NCBI GenBank assembly: GCA_002356635.1
Contig: CP023454.1
Span: 2,774,501 to 2,838,500, forward strand
DNA length: 64,000 bases
Direction of reading: 5' to 3'
Source: Rhodobacteraceae bacterium QY30
GTDB lineage: Bacteria; Pseudomonadota; Alphaproteobacteria; Rhodobacterales; Rhodobacteraceae
Shown here: positions 43,312 to 52,711 of the stretch, piece after piece
How the letters are laid out: each line of letters starts with the position of its first letter
Position numbering within the stretch: the first letter of the stretch is position 1
The notes under the pieces: generated by a model
What the model was told of the DNA's origin: nothing
The model's input: the letters and a program-made list of their open reading frames with translations, nothing else
Database searches by the model: none
Program-made: the position numbers and the translations under genes

Positions 43312-44424
43312 TCATTCCCTTGTTTCGCGGAACCATGGTGCCGGATCCACGGGCTCCTTGCCCTGTCTGAGTTCCATATAAAGCGTTTCCGTCCGGTCTG
43401 CGCCACCGCCTTCTGCGCCCGCATCGCTGCCGGTCATCAGGCCGACCGGTGCACCGGCCGCCAGAACGTCTCCTGTTTCCCCATATACGGTTCCAAGCCC
43501 CGCGAGGATCAGCAGATAGCCCGTCGCGGGCTCAAGAATCATCACATTTCCGTAGTCGAGAAGCGGCCCGCGATAGCGGATCGTCGCGGGCCAGGGGGTC
43601 GTGACCAGGGCGGCGGGCCGCGTGGCGATGACCAGACCCGGCCGCGTGATTCCGGCGGCATCCGCTTCGCCCGCGCGGCGCAGAACCCGGCCATAGACCG
43701 GCAGCGGCAGGGTGCCCATCGCCCCTTCGAAATCGCCGCGCGGCGCGGAAACATCGGTTTCCATCGACACCAGCCCGGTTGCGAAACTGTCCAGCGTCTC
43801 GGCGCTGGCCAGCAGGGTCTTCAACTCGGCCGGGTCGTCCAGAAATCGGCGCGGCAGGTCGGTGCGGTCCTGGACCGCCTGGCTCAGCGCGGTGCGGGCC
43901 TCTTGCGCGGCGGCCAGCCCGGCCTGAAGCGTCTGGCTGGAATCCGCCTGAAGACGTCGCAGGTCGGCCAGTTCCTGAAGCTGGCGGCCCAGAACGGCGG
44001 CTTCGGCCTGAAGCGCGGGCGTGACCGCCGACATGACCATCGCCGAACGGACCGTGCCTTCGGGCCCATCCGGGTGCAGCAGAAGAAGCGGCGAGGATTG
44101 CGTGTCCATCGTCGCCATCACCGCCAGAAGCTGGCCGATGCGGTCGCGCTTGGCGTCGAAATCGGCCTTCAGTGCCCCTTCACGGACCGAGGCGCGGCGC
44201 AGGCCGTCCCGCAGCGCGCCCAGCCCGGATTCATAGGCGCGAATGGTGCGGGTCAGCGCGGCCACGCGGTCACGGGCGCTTTTTGCCTCGCGCAGCGCCG
44301 CGATGGCATCGCGCAATTCATCCGCTGACTGACGGGCGCCTTCGACCGAAGTCACCTCGGCCCGCGCCGCCACCGCGGGCAGCAGCGCCAGCGCCCCGGC
44401 CAGGATCAGCGCCCGCAGCATCAT
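43312..44424 (-). CDS. envC: murein hydrolase activator, EnvC/LytM family
   Basis: Predicted periplasmic activator of cell-separation amidases. The 370-aa product has a signal peptide (MMLRALILAGALALLPAVAARA), a long coiled coil (about 30-230, rich in Arg/Ala/Leu/Glu) and a C-terminal LytM/M23-like domain (about 245-365; YGNVMILEPATGYLLILAGLGT). The zinc ligands of active M23 peptidases are not evident, as in EnvC, which activates amidases without cleaving. Start ATG overlaps the gpmI stop. It ends 7 bases before ctpA. Confidence 0.87.
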   Translation of the reverse strand: MMLRALILAGALALLPAVAARAEVTSVEGARQSADELRDAIAALREAKSARDRVAALTRTIRAYESGLGALRDGLRRASVREGALKADFDAKRDRIGQLLAVMATMDTQSSPLLLLHPDGPEGTVRSAMVMSAVTPALQAEAAVLGRQLQELADLRRLQADSSQTLQAGLAAAQEARTALSQAVQDRTDLPRRFLDDPAELKTLLASAETLDSFATGLVSMETDVSAPRGDFEGAMGTLPLPVYGRVLRRAGEADAAGITRPGLVIATRPAALVTTPWPATIRYRGPLLDYGNVMILEPATGYLLILAGLGTVYGETGDVLAAGAPVGLMTGSDAGAEGGGADRTETLYMELRQGKEPVDPAPWFRETRE

Positions 44425-45944
44425 CCGCGCACGATCAGCGTCTTGCCCGTCATCTCGGGCGGGACGGGCAGGCCCATCAGGTCCAGAAGCGTGGGCGCCA
44501 GATCGGCCAGCCGGCCGTTGCGCAGGCTGACGCCCGAAGGCCCGCCGACCAGTGCCACCGGCACAAGGTTCGTGGTGTGCGCCGTATGCGGTCCGCCGGT
44601 TTCGGGGTCGACCATGGTTTCGCAATTGCCGTGATCGGCCGTGACGATCATCGCGCCGCCCGCTTCCGTCAGGGCCGCGACGACCCTGGTCAGGCCCCGG
44701 TCCACTTCCTCGACCGCGCGGATCGCGGCGGGAAGGCTGCCGGTATGGCCCACCATGTCGGGGTTGGCGTAGTTGACCACGATCAGGTCATAGCCCTGCC
44801 GGATGGCATCGACGAAATGCTCCGTCACCTCGGGCGCCGACATTTCGGGCTTCAGGTCATAGGTCGCCACCTTCGGCGACGGCGCCATGTAGCGTTCCTC
44901 GCCTGTTTCGGGGGTTTCCTTGCCTCCGTTCAGGAAGAATGTGACGTGGGGGTATTTTTCGGTCTCGGCCAGGCGGAATTGCGTCTTGCCCTGTTTCGCC
45001 ACCCATTCGCCCAAAGTGTTGACGATTTCACGTTTCGGATAGGCGGTCGCCATGAAGGCGTTGTGCGCCGAGGAATATTCGACCATCCCCAGAAGCGCCG
45101 CCCAAGCGGGCCGGACCCCACTGTCGAATGCGGCAAAGCCGGGCTGTCCGATGGCCGCAAGGATTTCGCGGGCGCGGTCGGCGCGGAAGTTCAGGCAGAA
45201 GAAACCGTCGCCGTCATGCGCCCCTCCGTAGCCGCCAATGACGGTAGGAGCGATGAATTCGTCCGTCTCGCCCCGGCCCTGCGCGTCGATCACGGCCCCC
45301 GCAGCGCTGGCCGAGTTTTCACCCTGCCCACGGATCATGGCGGCATAGGCGCGCCCGACCCGGTCCCAACGGTTGTCGCGGTCCATCGCGTAGTAACGGC
45401 CGATCACGGTGCCCACGCGGGCCCCTGCGGGCAGACCTGCGACAAGTTGCGTCACATAACCGTCGGCCGAGGTGGGAGGCACGTCGCGCCCGTCGGTGAT
45501 CGCGTGAATCACCACCGGCACACCCGCGCCCGCGATCAGACGCGCGGCAGCAAGCACATGCAGGATATGGCCATGCACCCCGCCGTCCGACACGACGCCC
45601 ATCAGATGCGCCGTGCCGCCGCTGGCCTTCAGACGGGCGATGAAATCAAGGATCGACTCGTTCCGGGCAAAGCTGCCGTCCTCGATCGCCAGGTCGATCT
45701 GGCCCAGGTCCATCGCCACCACCCGGCCCGCGCCGATGTTGGTGTGGCCGACCTCGGAGTTGCCCATCTGTCCGGTTGGCAGGCCCACATCGGGCCCGTG
45801 GGTGATCAACCGCGCATTCGGGCAGGTTGCCATGATGTGGTCGAAGGTCGGAACATGGGCCTGGCGGATGGCATTGGCCATCTTGTCCTCACGCCAGCCC
45901 CAGCCATCGAGGATGCACAGGACGACAGGCTTGGGGGTGCTCAT
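44421..45944 (-). CDS. gpmI: 2,3-bisphosphoglycerate-independent phosphoglycerate mutase
   Basis: Metal-dependent glycolytic enzyme converting 3- to 2-phosphoglycerate through a phosphoserine. The 507-aa product has VVLCILDGWGWRED with the first metal Asp, GLPTGQMGNSEVGH with catalytic Ser63, LMGVVSDGGVHGH, the FFCLNFRADRARE block and the late metal motif MIVTADHGNCE. Full length. Part of the rsfS-rlmH-gpmI-envC-ctpA order; 98 bases follow the rlmH stop. Confidence 0.96.
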   Translation of the reverse strand: MSTPKPVVLCILDGWGWREDKMANAIRQAHVPTFDHIMATCPNARLITHGPDVGLPTGQMGNSEVGHTNIGAGRVVAMDLGQIDLAIEDGSFARNESILDFIARLKASGGTAHLMGVVSDGGVHGHILHVLAAARLIAGAGVPVVIHAITDGRDVPPTSADGYVTQLVAGLPAGARVGTVIGRYYAMDRDNRWDRVGRAYAAMIRGQGENSASAAGAVIDAQGRGETDEFIAPTVIGGYGGAHDGDGFFCLNFRADRAREILAAIGQPGFAAFDSGVRPAWAALLGMVEYSSAHNAFMATAYPKREIVNTLGEWVAKQGKTQFRLAETEKYPHVTFFLNGGKETPETGEERYMAPSPKVATYDLKPEMSAPEVTEHFVDAIRQGYDLIVVNYANPDMVGHTGSLPAAIRAVEEVDRGLTRVVAALTEAGGAMIVTADHGNCETMVDPETGGPHTAHTTNLVPVALVGGPSGVSLRNGRLADLAPTLLDLMGLPVPPEMTGKTLIVRG

Positions 45945-46042
45945 CAGCGGTCTCCGGGTGATGCGTCGGCGGGCCCGTCATACGCCGCGCGCCCCCGACC
46001 GGCAACCACCGCCGCAGCGCGGAAACCGGGATCTGCGCCCGG

Positions 46043-46513
46043 TCAGACGCGGTGATAGGGCCCGCCGGCAAGAATCGTCGCGGCACGGTAAAGCTGTTCG
46101 GCCAGCATCACCCGCACCAGCATGTGCGGCCAGACCATCTTGCCGAAGGACAGCGCGAATCCCGCCTGGGCGCGCAGGTCCGGCGCAATCCCGTCCGCGC
46201 CGCCGATGACGAAGGCCAAATCCTGCCTTCCGGCATCGCGCCAACCGGCCATCTGCGCGGCAAATTCGGGACTGCTGAGCAGGGCCCCGCGTTCATCCAG
46301 GACGCAGACCAGCGCACCGGCAGGCAGGGCGCGCGACAGAAGCGCAGCCTCGGCCTCCATCCCGCCGCCCTTCTTGTCTTCAACTTCGTGGATAGCGGCC
46401 GGACCAAGACCAAGCGACCGCCCCGTTTTCCCGAAGCGGTCCAGGTAATCATCGGTCAACAACCGCTCGGGGCCGGAGCGCATCCGGCCCACGGCGCAGA
46501 TCTGCACCCGCAT
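46043..46513 (-). CDS. rlmH: 23S rRNA (pseudouridine1915-N3)-methyltransferase
   Basis: SPOUT methyltransferase acting on helix 69 of 23S rRNA in assembled ribosomes. The 156-aa product starts MRVQICAVGRMRSGPERLL and has the knot motifs VCVLDERGALLSS, LAFVIGGADG and FALSFGKMVWPHMLVRVMLAEQLYRA, ending GGPYHRV as typical for RlmH. The start overlaps the rsfS stop by one base; rsfS-rlmH is a widely conserved pair. Confidence 0.95.
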   Translation of the reverse strand: MRVQICAVGRMRSGPERLLTDDYLDRFGKTGRSLGLGPAAIHEVEDKKGGGMEAEAALLSRALPAGALVCVLDERGALLSSPEFAAQMAGWRDAGRQDLAFVIGGADGIAPDLRAQAGFALSFGKMVWPHMLVRVMLAEQLYRAATILAGGPYHRV

Positions 46514-46887
46514 CAGACGACGCGCGACGCCCCGGCGAAGCCCGCGGTCGAGGGCATCCACATCTTTTCCAGTTGGTAGAAGTCACGAACTTCGGGCCGG
46601 AAGACGTGGACGATCACGTCACCCGCGTCGATCAGCACCCAGTCGCCCTGGTCCTTGCCTTCGATCTTGACGGACCGGCCGAAGTCTTCCTTCAGGCGGT
46701 CAGCCAGTTTCTCGGCGATGGCGCCCACCTGACGCGACGAACGGCCCGAGCAGATCACCATGTGATCGGCCACGGAAGACCGGCCGCGCAAGTCGATCGC
46801 GACGACGTCTTCGGCCTTGTCATCATCAAGTGAGGCGAGAATGCGCGCCAGAAGTTGATCGCTGGTCACATCGGAGGGCTCGGCCAT
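46513..46887 (-). CDS. rsfS: ribosomal silencing factor RsfS
   Basis: Binds ribosomal protein L14 and blocks subunit joining under starvation. The 124-aa product has LASLDDDKAEDVVAIDLRG, DHMVICSGRSSRQVGAIAEKL, KIEGKDQGDWVLIDAGDVIVHVF and FYQLEKMW, all conserved. The start MAEPSDV at 46887 fits the family length; an ATG eight codons upstream (46911) is an alternative. A promoter at 46994-47022 rules out earlier starts beyond about 46985. First gene of the operon running to ctpA/rppH. Confidence 0.93.
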   Translation of the reverse strand: MAEPSDVTSDQLLARILASLDDDKAEDVVAIDLRGRSSVADHMVICSGRSSRQVGAIAEKLADRLKEDFGRSVKIEGKDQGDWVLIDAGDVIVHVFRPEVRDFYQLEKMWMPSTAGFAGASRVV

Positions 46888-46993
46888 CAGAGGCACCGCC
46901 CGTGCAGCCATGTCCCCGGCTGCGGAATGGGAAAGAGACAGGTCATTGTCCTCCAGGGATGCGCGCCAACGAAAGTGCCCCGGCGCCGGGCCT

Positions 46994-47022
46994 GTTACAA
47001 ACGTAGCATCGCAGTGTGACAA
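46994..47022 (-). promoter_or_regulatory. sigma70-type promoter of the rsfS operon
   Basis: Minus strand TTGTCA (47022-47017), 17 bases, TGTAAC (46999-46994). The start of transcription would be near 46987, about 100 bases before rsfS. Good match and exact spacing. Confidence 0.6.
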
Positions 47023-47141
47023 TCTCAAGGAAGCAGCCGGAATTCCGTGACAGGACCGAACTTGGGGCGCCGCTTCCGGCGAAAGGTTCCGCCCCTGCCG
47101 GATATTGCGCGCGTCGTCTTTCGGGCGTAAAAGGCCGCCCC

Positions 47142-47228
47142 ATGATCCGCTATTTCGACATGGACGACCGCGCCCGCCTGCCGTGGCGCTTCTTCGGGGA
47201 AAGCCTGTCGCTTCCTGCCCGCGGCTGA
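47142..47228 (+). CDS. possible 28-aa leader peptide upstream of leuC
   Basis: Short frame with AAAAGG seven bases before its ATG, product MIRYFDMDDRARLPWRFFGE then SLSLPARG. It lies 72 bases before leuC in the divergent region between rsfS and leuC. It holds only three scattered leucines, so it is not a classical leucine attenuator, and I see no terminator/antiterminator pair after it. It could equally be a chance ORF. The rest of 47023-47300 holds nothing else that I can support. Confidence 0.25.
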   Translation: MIRYFDMDDRARLPWRFFGESLSLPARG

Positions 47229-47300
47229 GGTGGCGCGCGCGGAAAACCGCTCGCGTCCTGCTCCGCCCCCTCCCAACAGCCCATAGCAAGAGTGATGACG

Positions 47301-48707
<1,407 letters not shown>

Positions 48708-48745
48708 GCGGTTCGCGTCGGCGAATCCCCAAGAACCGAATCAGT

Positions 48746-48773
48746 GGCCGGCCCGGTTTGCTCCGGGTCGGCC
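48746..48773 (+). terminator. rho-independent terminator after leuC
   Basis: GGCCGGCCCGG, a 6-base loop and CCGGGTCGGCC make an 11-bp stem with one G-T pair, followed by TTCAATTTT. It separates leuC from the next gene and therefore from leuD. Confidence 0.75.
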
Positions 48774-48862
48774 TTCAATTTTCTGTGCTGCGGCAGATTG
48801 AACACAGATTCGGCGACAATTAGGGACTAAGGCAGTCCTTCCTTTCTTCTGACGCAGTTTTG

Positions 48863-48925
48863 CCTTATTTTGTTCTGCGTGGCGTTTTGAGGCCGCCACG
48901 GGTGTGAAAAAAGAACAAAATAAGG
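48863..48925 (+). promoter_or_regulatory. nested inverted repeat sequestering the ribosome binding site of the VPLPA-CTERM gene
   Basis: Outer arms CCTTATTTTGTTCT (48863-48876) and AGAACAAAATAAGG (48912-48925) are perfect reverse complements of 14 bases. Inside, CGTGGCG (48878-48884) and CGCCACG (48894-48900) form a second perfect 7-bp stem with a 9-base loop. The 3' outer arm ends in TAAGG, part of the ribosome binding site AAGGTGG, seven bases before the GTG start at 48933. In RNA this would occlude translation initiation; as DNA it could be an operator. The outer arms are strikingly AT-rich for this genome. No known family recognised. Confidence 0.7.
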
Positions 48926-48932
48926 TGGTATC

Positions 48933-49682
48933 GTGTTCAAGCGTATGGCTGCGGGCCTTGCCGTAGGCATTTGGTCCCTTGTGTCTGTTGCGCATGCGGC
49001 GACATTGACGGTCGATGGCATTGCGGGAAAATTCGTCAATACCGTTTCGGGAAATGTCGGCAACGGCGCGCTGACGGGCCGGGGCACCAACACGATCGCG
49101 TGGGGAACACCCTGGACGGCGGCGGACACAAGAAGCAGCTATACCTTCGCTGGGCAACCGACCACGAAATCGACGCCGGGCGCGTTCCTGATCGGATCCT
49201 ATACCCATAAGAACGGCACCATTGCCGGGCGGTCCGATTACCTGCGGACCACCGATCTGAACGTGTCGGTGACGGGCTTTGCGGGCAGCATCGCCTATTC
49301 GATCCTGTCGGCCTTCTCGCTGACCCATGACGAAACGCTGAATTACACCGGATGCCCGGCGGCGCAGAATCCCTGCGGTGACCTGGTGACCATCGCCAAC
49401 AAGACCCAGGGCTCGATCACGATCACTGACGGGCTGGATGTCTACCAGTTGATCATCGACGGCTTTGTCGAAGCCTTGGGCGGGCCCATCGTCACCAGCT
49501 TCCTGACGGCCGAGAACAAGTCCAAGACGCTGTACCTTCAGGCATCGCTGCGCCTGTCGACCATGCCCCCGCCCCCGCCGCCTCCGCCGCCCCCCGCGCC
49601 GGTGCCGCTGCCGGCAGGCGGCGCCGCACTTCTGGGCGGGATCGCGGCGCTGGCCGTGCTGCGCCGCCGTCGCAACGCCTGA
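48933..49682 (+). CDS. VPLPA-CTERM sorted secreted protein (THxN-type)
   Basis: A 249-aa exported protein with a signal peptide ([20 protein letters not shown], likely cleaved after AHA), a Thr/Ser/Gly-rich beta-type domain containing YTHKNGTI (the THxN motif of a PEP-CTERM-related family), one Cys pair ([11 protein letters not shown]), then a run of ten prolines and the C-terminal sorting signal [20 protein letters not shown] plus RRRRNA (motif, helix, basic end). Such proteins are processed by a dedicated exosortase, not seen in this window. GTG start with AAGGTGG upstream; ATG at 48945 is an alternative. It sits between leuC and leuD. Confidence 0.85.
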   Translation: MFKRMAAGLAVGIWSLVSVAHAATLTVDGIAGKFVNTVSGNVGNGALTGRGTNTIAWGTPWTAADTRSSYTFAGQPTTKSTPGAFLIGSYTHKNGTIAGRSDYLRTTDLNVSVTGFAGSIAYSILSAFSLTHDETLNYTGCPAAQNPCGDLVTIANKTQGSITITDGLDVYQLIIDGFVEALGGPIVTSFLTAENKSKTLYLQASLRLSTMPPPPPPPPPPAPVPLPAGGAALLGGIAALAVLRRRRNA

Positions 49683-49762
49683 AACACGGCGTTCTTCACT
49701 GGAATCCCGGGCGCAGCGCGTGTAAGCCTGCGCCCGTTCCTCTTTCTGGAAGGGCCACCGCC

Positions 49763-50368
49763 ATGGACAAGTTCACCACGCTGACCGGAATCGCGGCGCC
49801 GATGCCGCTGGTCAACATCGACACCGACATGATCATCCCGAAGCAGTTCCTGAAGACGATCAAGCGGTCGGGTCTGGGAAAGAACCTGTTCGACGAGATG
49901 CGCTACAACCAGGACGGCTCCGAGATCGCGGACTTCGTGCTGAACCAGCCTGCGTACCGCAATGCCGAAATCATTGTCGCCGGTGACAACTTCGGTTGCG
50001 GGTCGTCGCGCGAACACGCGCCCTGGGCGCTGCTGGATTTCGGCATCCGCTGTGTCATCTCGACCAGCTTCGCGGACATCTTCTTCAACAACTGCTTCAA
50101 GAACGGCATCCTGCCGATCGTACTGCCGCAGGAAACGGTCGACATCCTGATGCAGGATGCGCGCAAGGGCGCCAACGCGCGGCTGACCGTCGACCTGGAA
50201 GGCCAGACCGTCACCACTTCGGATGGCCAAAGCTTTGGTTTCGAGATTGACCCGTTCCGCAAGCATTGTCTGCTGAACGGTCTGGATGACATCGGGCTGT
50301 CGCTGGAAAAGGTGGCCGCAATTGATCGTTTCGAAGCAAGCGCCGCGCAATCTCGTCCTTGGGTCTAA
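49763..50368 (+). CDS. leuD: 3-isopropylmalate dehydratase small subunit
   Basis: Partner of LeuC, forming the swivelling substrate-binding domain. The 201-aa product begins [20 protein letters not shown] and has [32 protein letters not shown] and the later [19 protein letters not shown]. Length is typical. It is separated from leuC by the VPLPA-CTERM gene and needs its own promoter in 49683-49762 or read-through from there. GGAAGGGCCACCGCC precedes the ATG. Confidence 0.97.
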   Translation: MDKFTTLTGIAAPMPLVNIDTDMIIPKQFLKTIKRSGLGKNLFDEMRYNQDGSEIADFVLNQPAYRNAEIIVAGDNFGCGSSREHAPWALLDFGIRCVISTSFADIFFNNCFKNGILPIVLPQETVDILMQDARKGANARLTVDLEGQTVTTSDGQSFGFEIDPFRKHCLLNGLDDIGLSLEKVAAIDRFEASAAQSRPWV

Positions 50369-50392
50369 GCTGACGCTAACCACAATCTCTGG

Positions 50393-50416
50393 GGCCGCCT
50401 TCGGGCGGCCTTTTCC
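50393..50416 (+). terminator. rho-independent terminator after leuD
   Basis: GGCCGCC-TTCG-GGCGGCC, a perfect 7-bp stem with a TTCG tetraloop, then TTTTCC. It isolates leuD from the membrane-protein gene and leuB. The 230 bases from here to 50647 show no supported feature. Confidence 0.85.
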
Positions 50417-50646
50417 ATTTCAGAGACAACTGCATGAAATCGCACGCGAAATGATGCAATGACGCACCAGTTTCACCACGAAATGGCCTCAATGCGGCGG
50501 CTATTATTAACCGAGCGTTGCCAGAGGTCGGTGAAGTGGGCAGAAATATGGCAAGAATACGGCAGGTCGCCACAATTGGCCTGCGCAAGGGAACAAGGAG
50601 CCGGCAACGCACCGGCGCCGACCGCGGGCATGGGGCCAGGGCAGTT

Positions 50647-51486
50647 ATGGCGAAACTGATGGGCGCGCTGGTGCGGGGCGTTCTGGTGATGGTTCTCATC
50701 GCCACGCCGTCGCTGATGATGCCCCGCGTCACGGGCGACAACTCGGAAATCGTTACCCTTGTCGCGTTCTTTGCCGGCCTGCTGACCTTCGTCGAATATG
50801 CCTCGACCTATCCTTGCCTGATCGAATTCCGCGACGCCCCCCCCTTCAACCGCCTGCGCTACCTGTCGCTGTTCGCCACCGTCTTCTGCCTGTCGATCAT
50901 CGTCCGCGGCCCCGGTGAGGCCGGCGCGCTGAGCCCGGTTCTGGACATCCGCCTGATCGGCAACATGCTGGGCGAAGCCATCGACGTGCCCTACAGCCCC
51001 GTCCGGCTGGTGGTTCTCATGCTGCCCGACAACATGAGCCTGGACCACCTGATCCTGGTGCGAACCGCCGCCGGGATCAGCTATGCGATCTCGCTCCTGA
51101 CGCTGGTGGTGTTCGTTGTCGCGATGCGCACACTGGGCTGGCCGTCCCGGATGGGATCGTTCAACGTCTGGGTGAACCTGCCGACCTTCGATCCGACCAC
51201 GGGCGGCGATGTGGTCGAAAGGCTGCGGAAAGACGCACGCTTCAACATCGCCCTGGGGTTCCTTCTGCCCTTCGTGATCCCGGCCGTGGTCAAGATGGCC
51301 GCGCTGTCGTTCGAACCGATCACGCTGGAATCGCCCCAGACCCTGATCTGGACGATGGCGGGCTGGGCCTTCCTTCCGGCCAGCCTGTTCATGCGTGGCG
51401 TGGCCATGGGCCGCATCGCCACCATGATCGCGGAAAAGCGGCGCCAGAACACCATCGCCGCCGAAGCGGACCTGGCTCACGCCTGA
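50647..51486 (+). CDS. polytopic membrane protein, unknown function
   Basis: A 279-aa protein I cannot assign to a family. It has about six predicted membrane helices (near 5-25, 33-52, 70-88, 140-160, 200-220 and 235-258), a short Lys/Arg-rich C-terminal tail, and no recognisable active-site motif. It lies alone between the leuD terminator and leuB. The ATG at 50647 was chosen as the start of the first hydrophobic helix; the upstream frame is Arg/Gly rich. Codon use matches neighbours, so it appears native. Confidence 0.75.
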   Translation: MAKLMGALVRGVLVMVLIATPSLMMPRVTGDNSEIVTLVAFFAGLLTFVEYASTYPCLIEFRDAPPFNRLRYLSLFATVFCLSIIVRGPGEAGALSPVLDIRLIGNMLGEAIDVPYSPVRLVVLMLPDNMSLDHLILVRTAAGISYAISLLTLVVFVVAMRTLGWPSRMGSFNVWVNLPTFDPTTGGDVVERLRKDARFNIALGFLLPFVIPAVVKMAALSFEPITLESPQTLIWTMAGWAFLPASLFMRGVAMGRIATMIAEKRRQNTIAAEADLAHA

Positions 51487-51579
51487 CGCCCCCTTCTGCA
51501 ACGGGCGCGCCCCTTGATCCCCTGCGCCACTTTGGCTAAGCGCAACGCAATCTTTCCATAGCGAAAAGGCGTTCAATCC

Positions 51580-52686
51580 GTGGCCAACCCCTCTCTCCTC
51601 CTCCTTGCCGGTGACGGCATCGGCCCCGAAGTCATGGGCGAAGTGAAGAAGATCATCGCCTGGTTCGGCGCCAAGCGCGGACTGAGCTTCGACGTGAGCG
51701 AGGATCTGGTCGGCGGCTGCGCCTATGACGCGCATGGCACGCCGCTGACCGATGAAACGATGGCCAAGGCGCAGGCGGCGGACGCCGTGCTGCTGGGCGC
51801 GGTCGGCGGACCGAAGTACGACAAGCTGGACTTCAAGGTGAAGCCGGAACGCGGGCTTCTGCGCCTGCGCAAGGAAATGGACCTGTATGCCAACCTGCGC
51901 CCGGCGCAGTGCTTCGACGCGCTGGCCGATTTCTCGTCGCTGAAGAAGGATGTCGTGGCGGGCCTCGACATCATGATCGTGCGCGAACTGACCAGCGGCG
52001 TGTATTTCGGTGAACCGCGCGGCATCTTTACCGAAGGCAACGAACGCGTCGGTATCAACACCCAGCGCTACACCGAATCCGAGATTGCCCGGGTGGCCCG
52101 TTCGGCTTTTGAACTGGCGCGCAAGCGCGGCAACAAGGTCTGTTCGATGGAGAAGGCCAATGTCATGGAATCGGGCATCCTGTGGCGCGAGGTCGTGCAG
52201 GACGTCCACGACAAGGAATACCCGGACGTGGAACTCAGCCACATGTATGCCGACGCAGGCGCCATGCAGCTGACCCGCTGGCCCAAGCAGTTCGACGTGA
52301 TCGTGACCGACAACCTGTTCGGCGACCTGCTGTCGGACCTGGCCGCGATGCTGACCGGATCCCTGGGCATGCTGCCTTCGGCCAGCCTGGGCGCGCCGAT
52401 GGCCAATGGCCGCCCGAAGGCGCTGTATGAACCCGTGCATGGTTCGGCCCCGGATATCGCCGGACAGGGCAAGGCGAACCCGATCGCCTGCATCCTGTCG
52501 TTTGCGATGGCGTTGCGCTATTCCTTCGATCTGGGCGACGAAGCGACCCGTCTGGAAAAGGCGGTGGAAAAGGTTCTGGCGGATGGCGTCCGCACGGCCG
52601 ATCTGATGGGTCCCGAAGGCGGCAAGCCGGTGTCCACCAGCGAAATGGGCGACCGGATCGTGGCCGCGCTGGACGCGAGCCTTTGA
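51580..52686 (+). CDS. leuB: 3-isopropylmalate dehydrogenase
   Basis: NAD-dependent oxidative decarboxylase of leucine synthesis. The 368-aa product has [49 protein letters not shown]-type substrate residues near 90-110, [16 protein letters not shown], and [10 protein letters not shown] then [20 protein letters not shown] with the metal-binding Asp residues. The GTG at 51580 is used as start; no closer ATG fits. It ends 25 bases before a convergent transporter gene. Confidence 0.97.
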   Translation: MANPSLLLLAGDGIGPEVMGEVKKIIAWFGAKRGLSFDVSEDLVGGCAYDAHGTPLTDETMAKAQAADAVLLGAVGGPKYDKLDFKVKPERGLLRLRKEMDLYANLRPAQCFDALADFSSLKKDVVAGLDIMIVRELTSGVYFGEPRGIFTEGNERVGINTQRYTESEIARVARSAFELARKRGNKVCSMEKANVMESGILWREVVQDVHDKEYPDVELSHMYADAGAMQLTRWPKQFDVIVTDNLFGDLLSDLAAMLTGSLGMLPSASLGAPMANGRPKALYEPVHGSAPDIAGQGKANPIACILSFAMALRYSFDLGDEATRLEKAVEKVLADGVRTADLMGPEGGKPVSTSEMGDRIVAALDASL

Positions 52687-52711
52687 GAAGGCGGGGCTGA
52701 TCCGGGCGGGG

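Noticed and set aside
47105-47133. Possible leuC promoter TTGCGC-17-TAAAAG
   Set aside because: The -10 would overlap the ribosome binding site of the small frame at 47142, and both hexamers are weak; not supportable.
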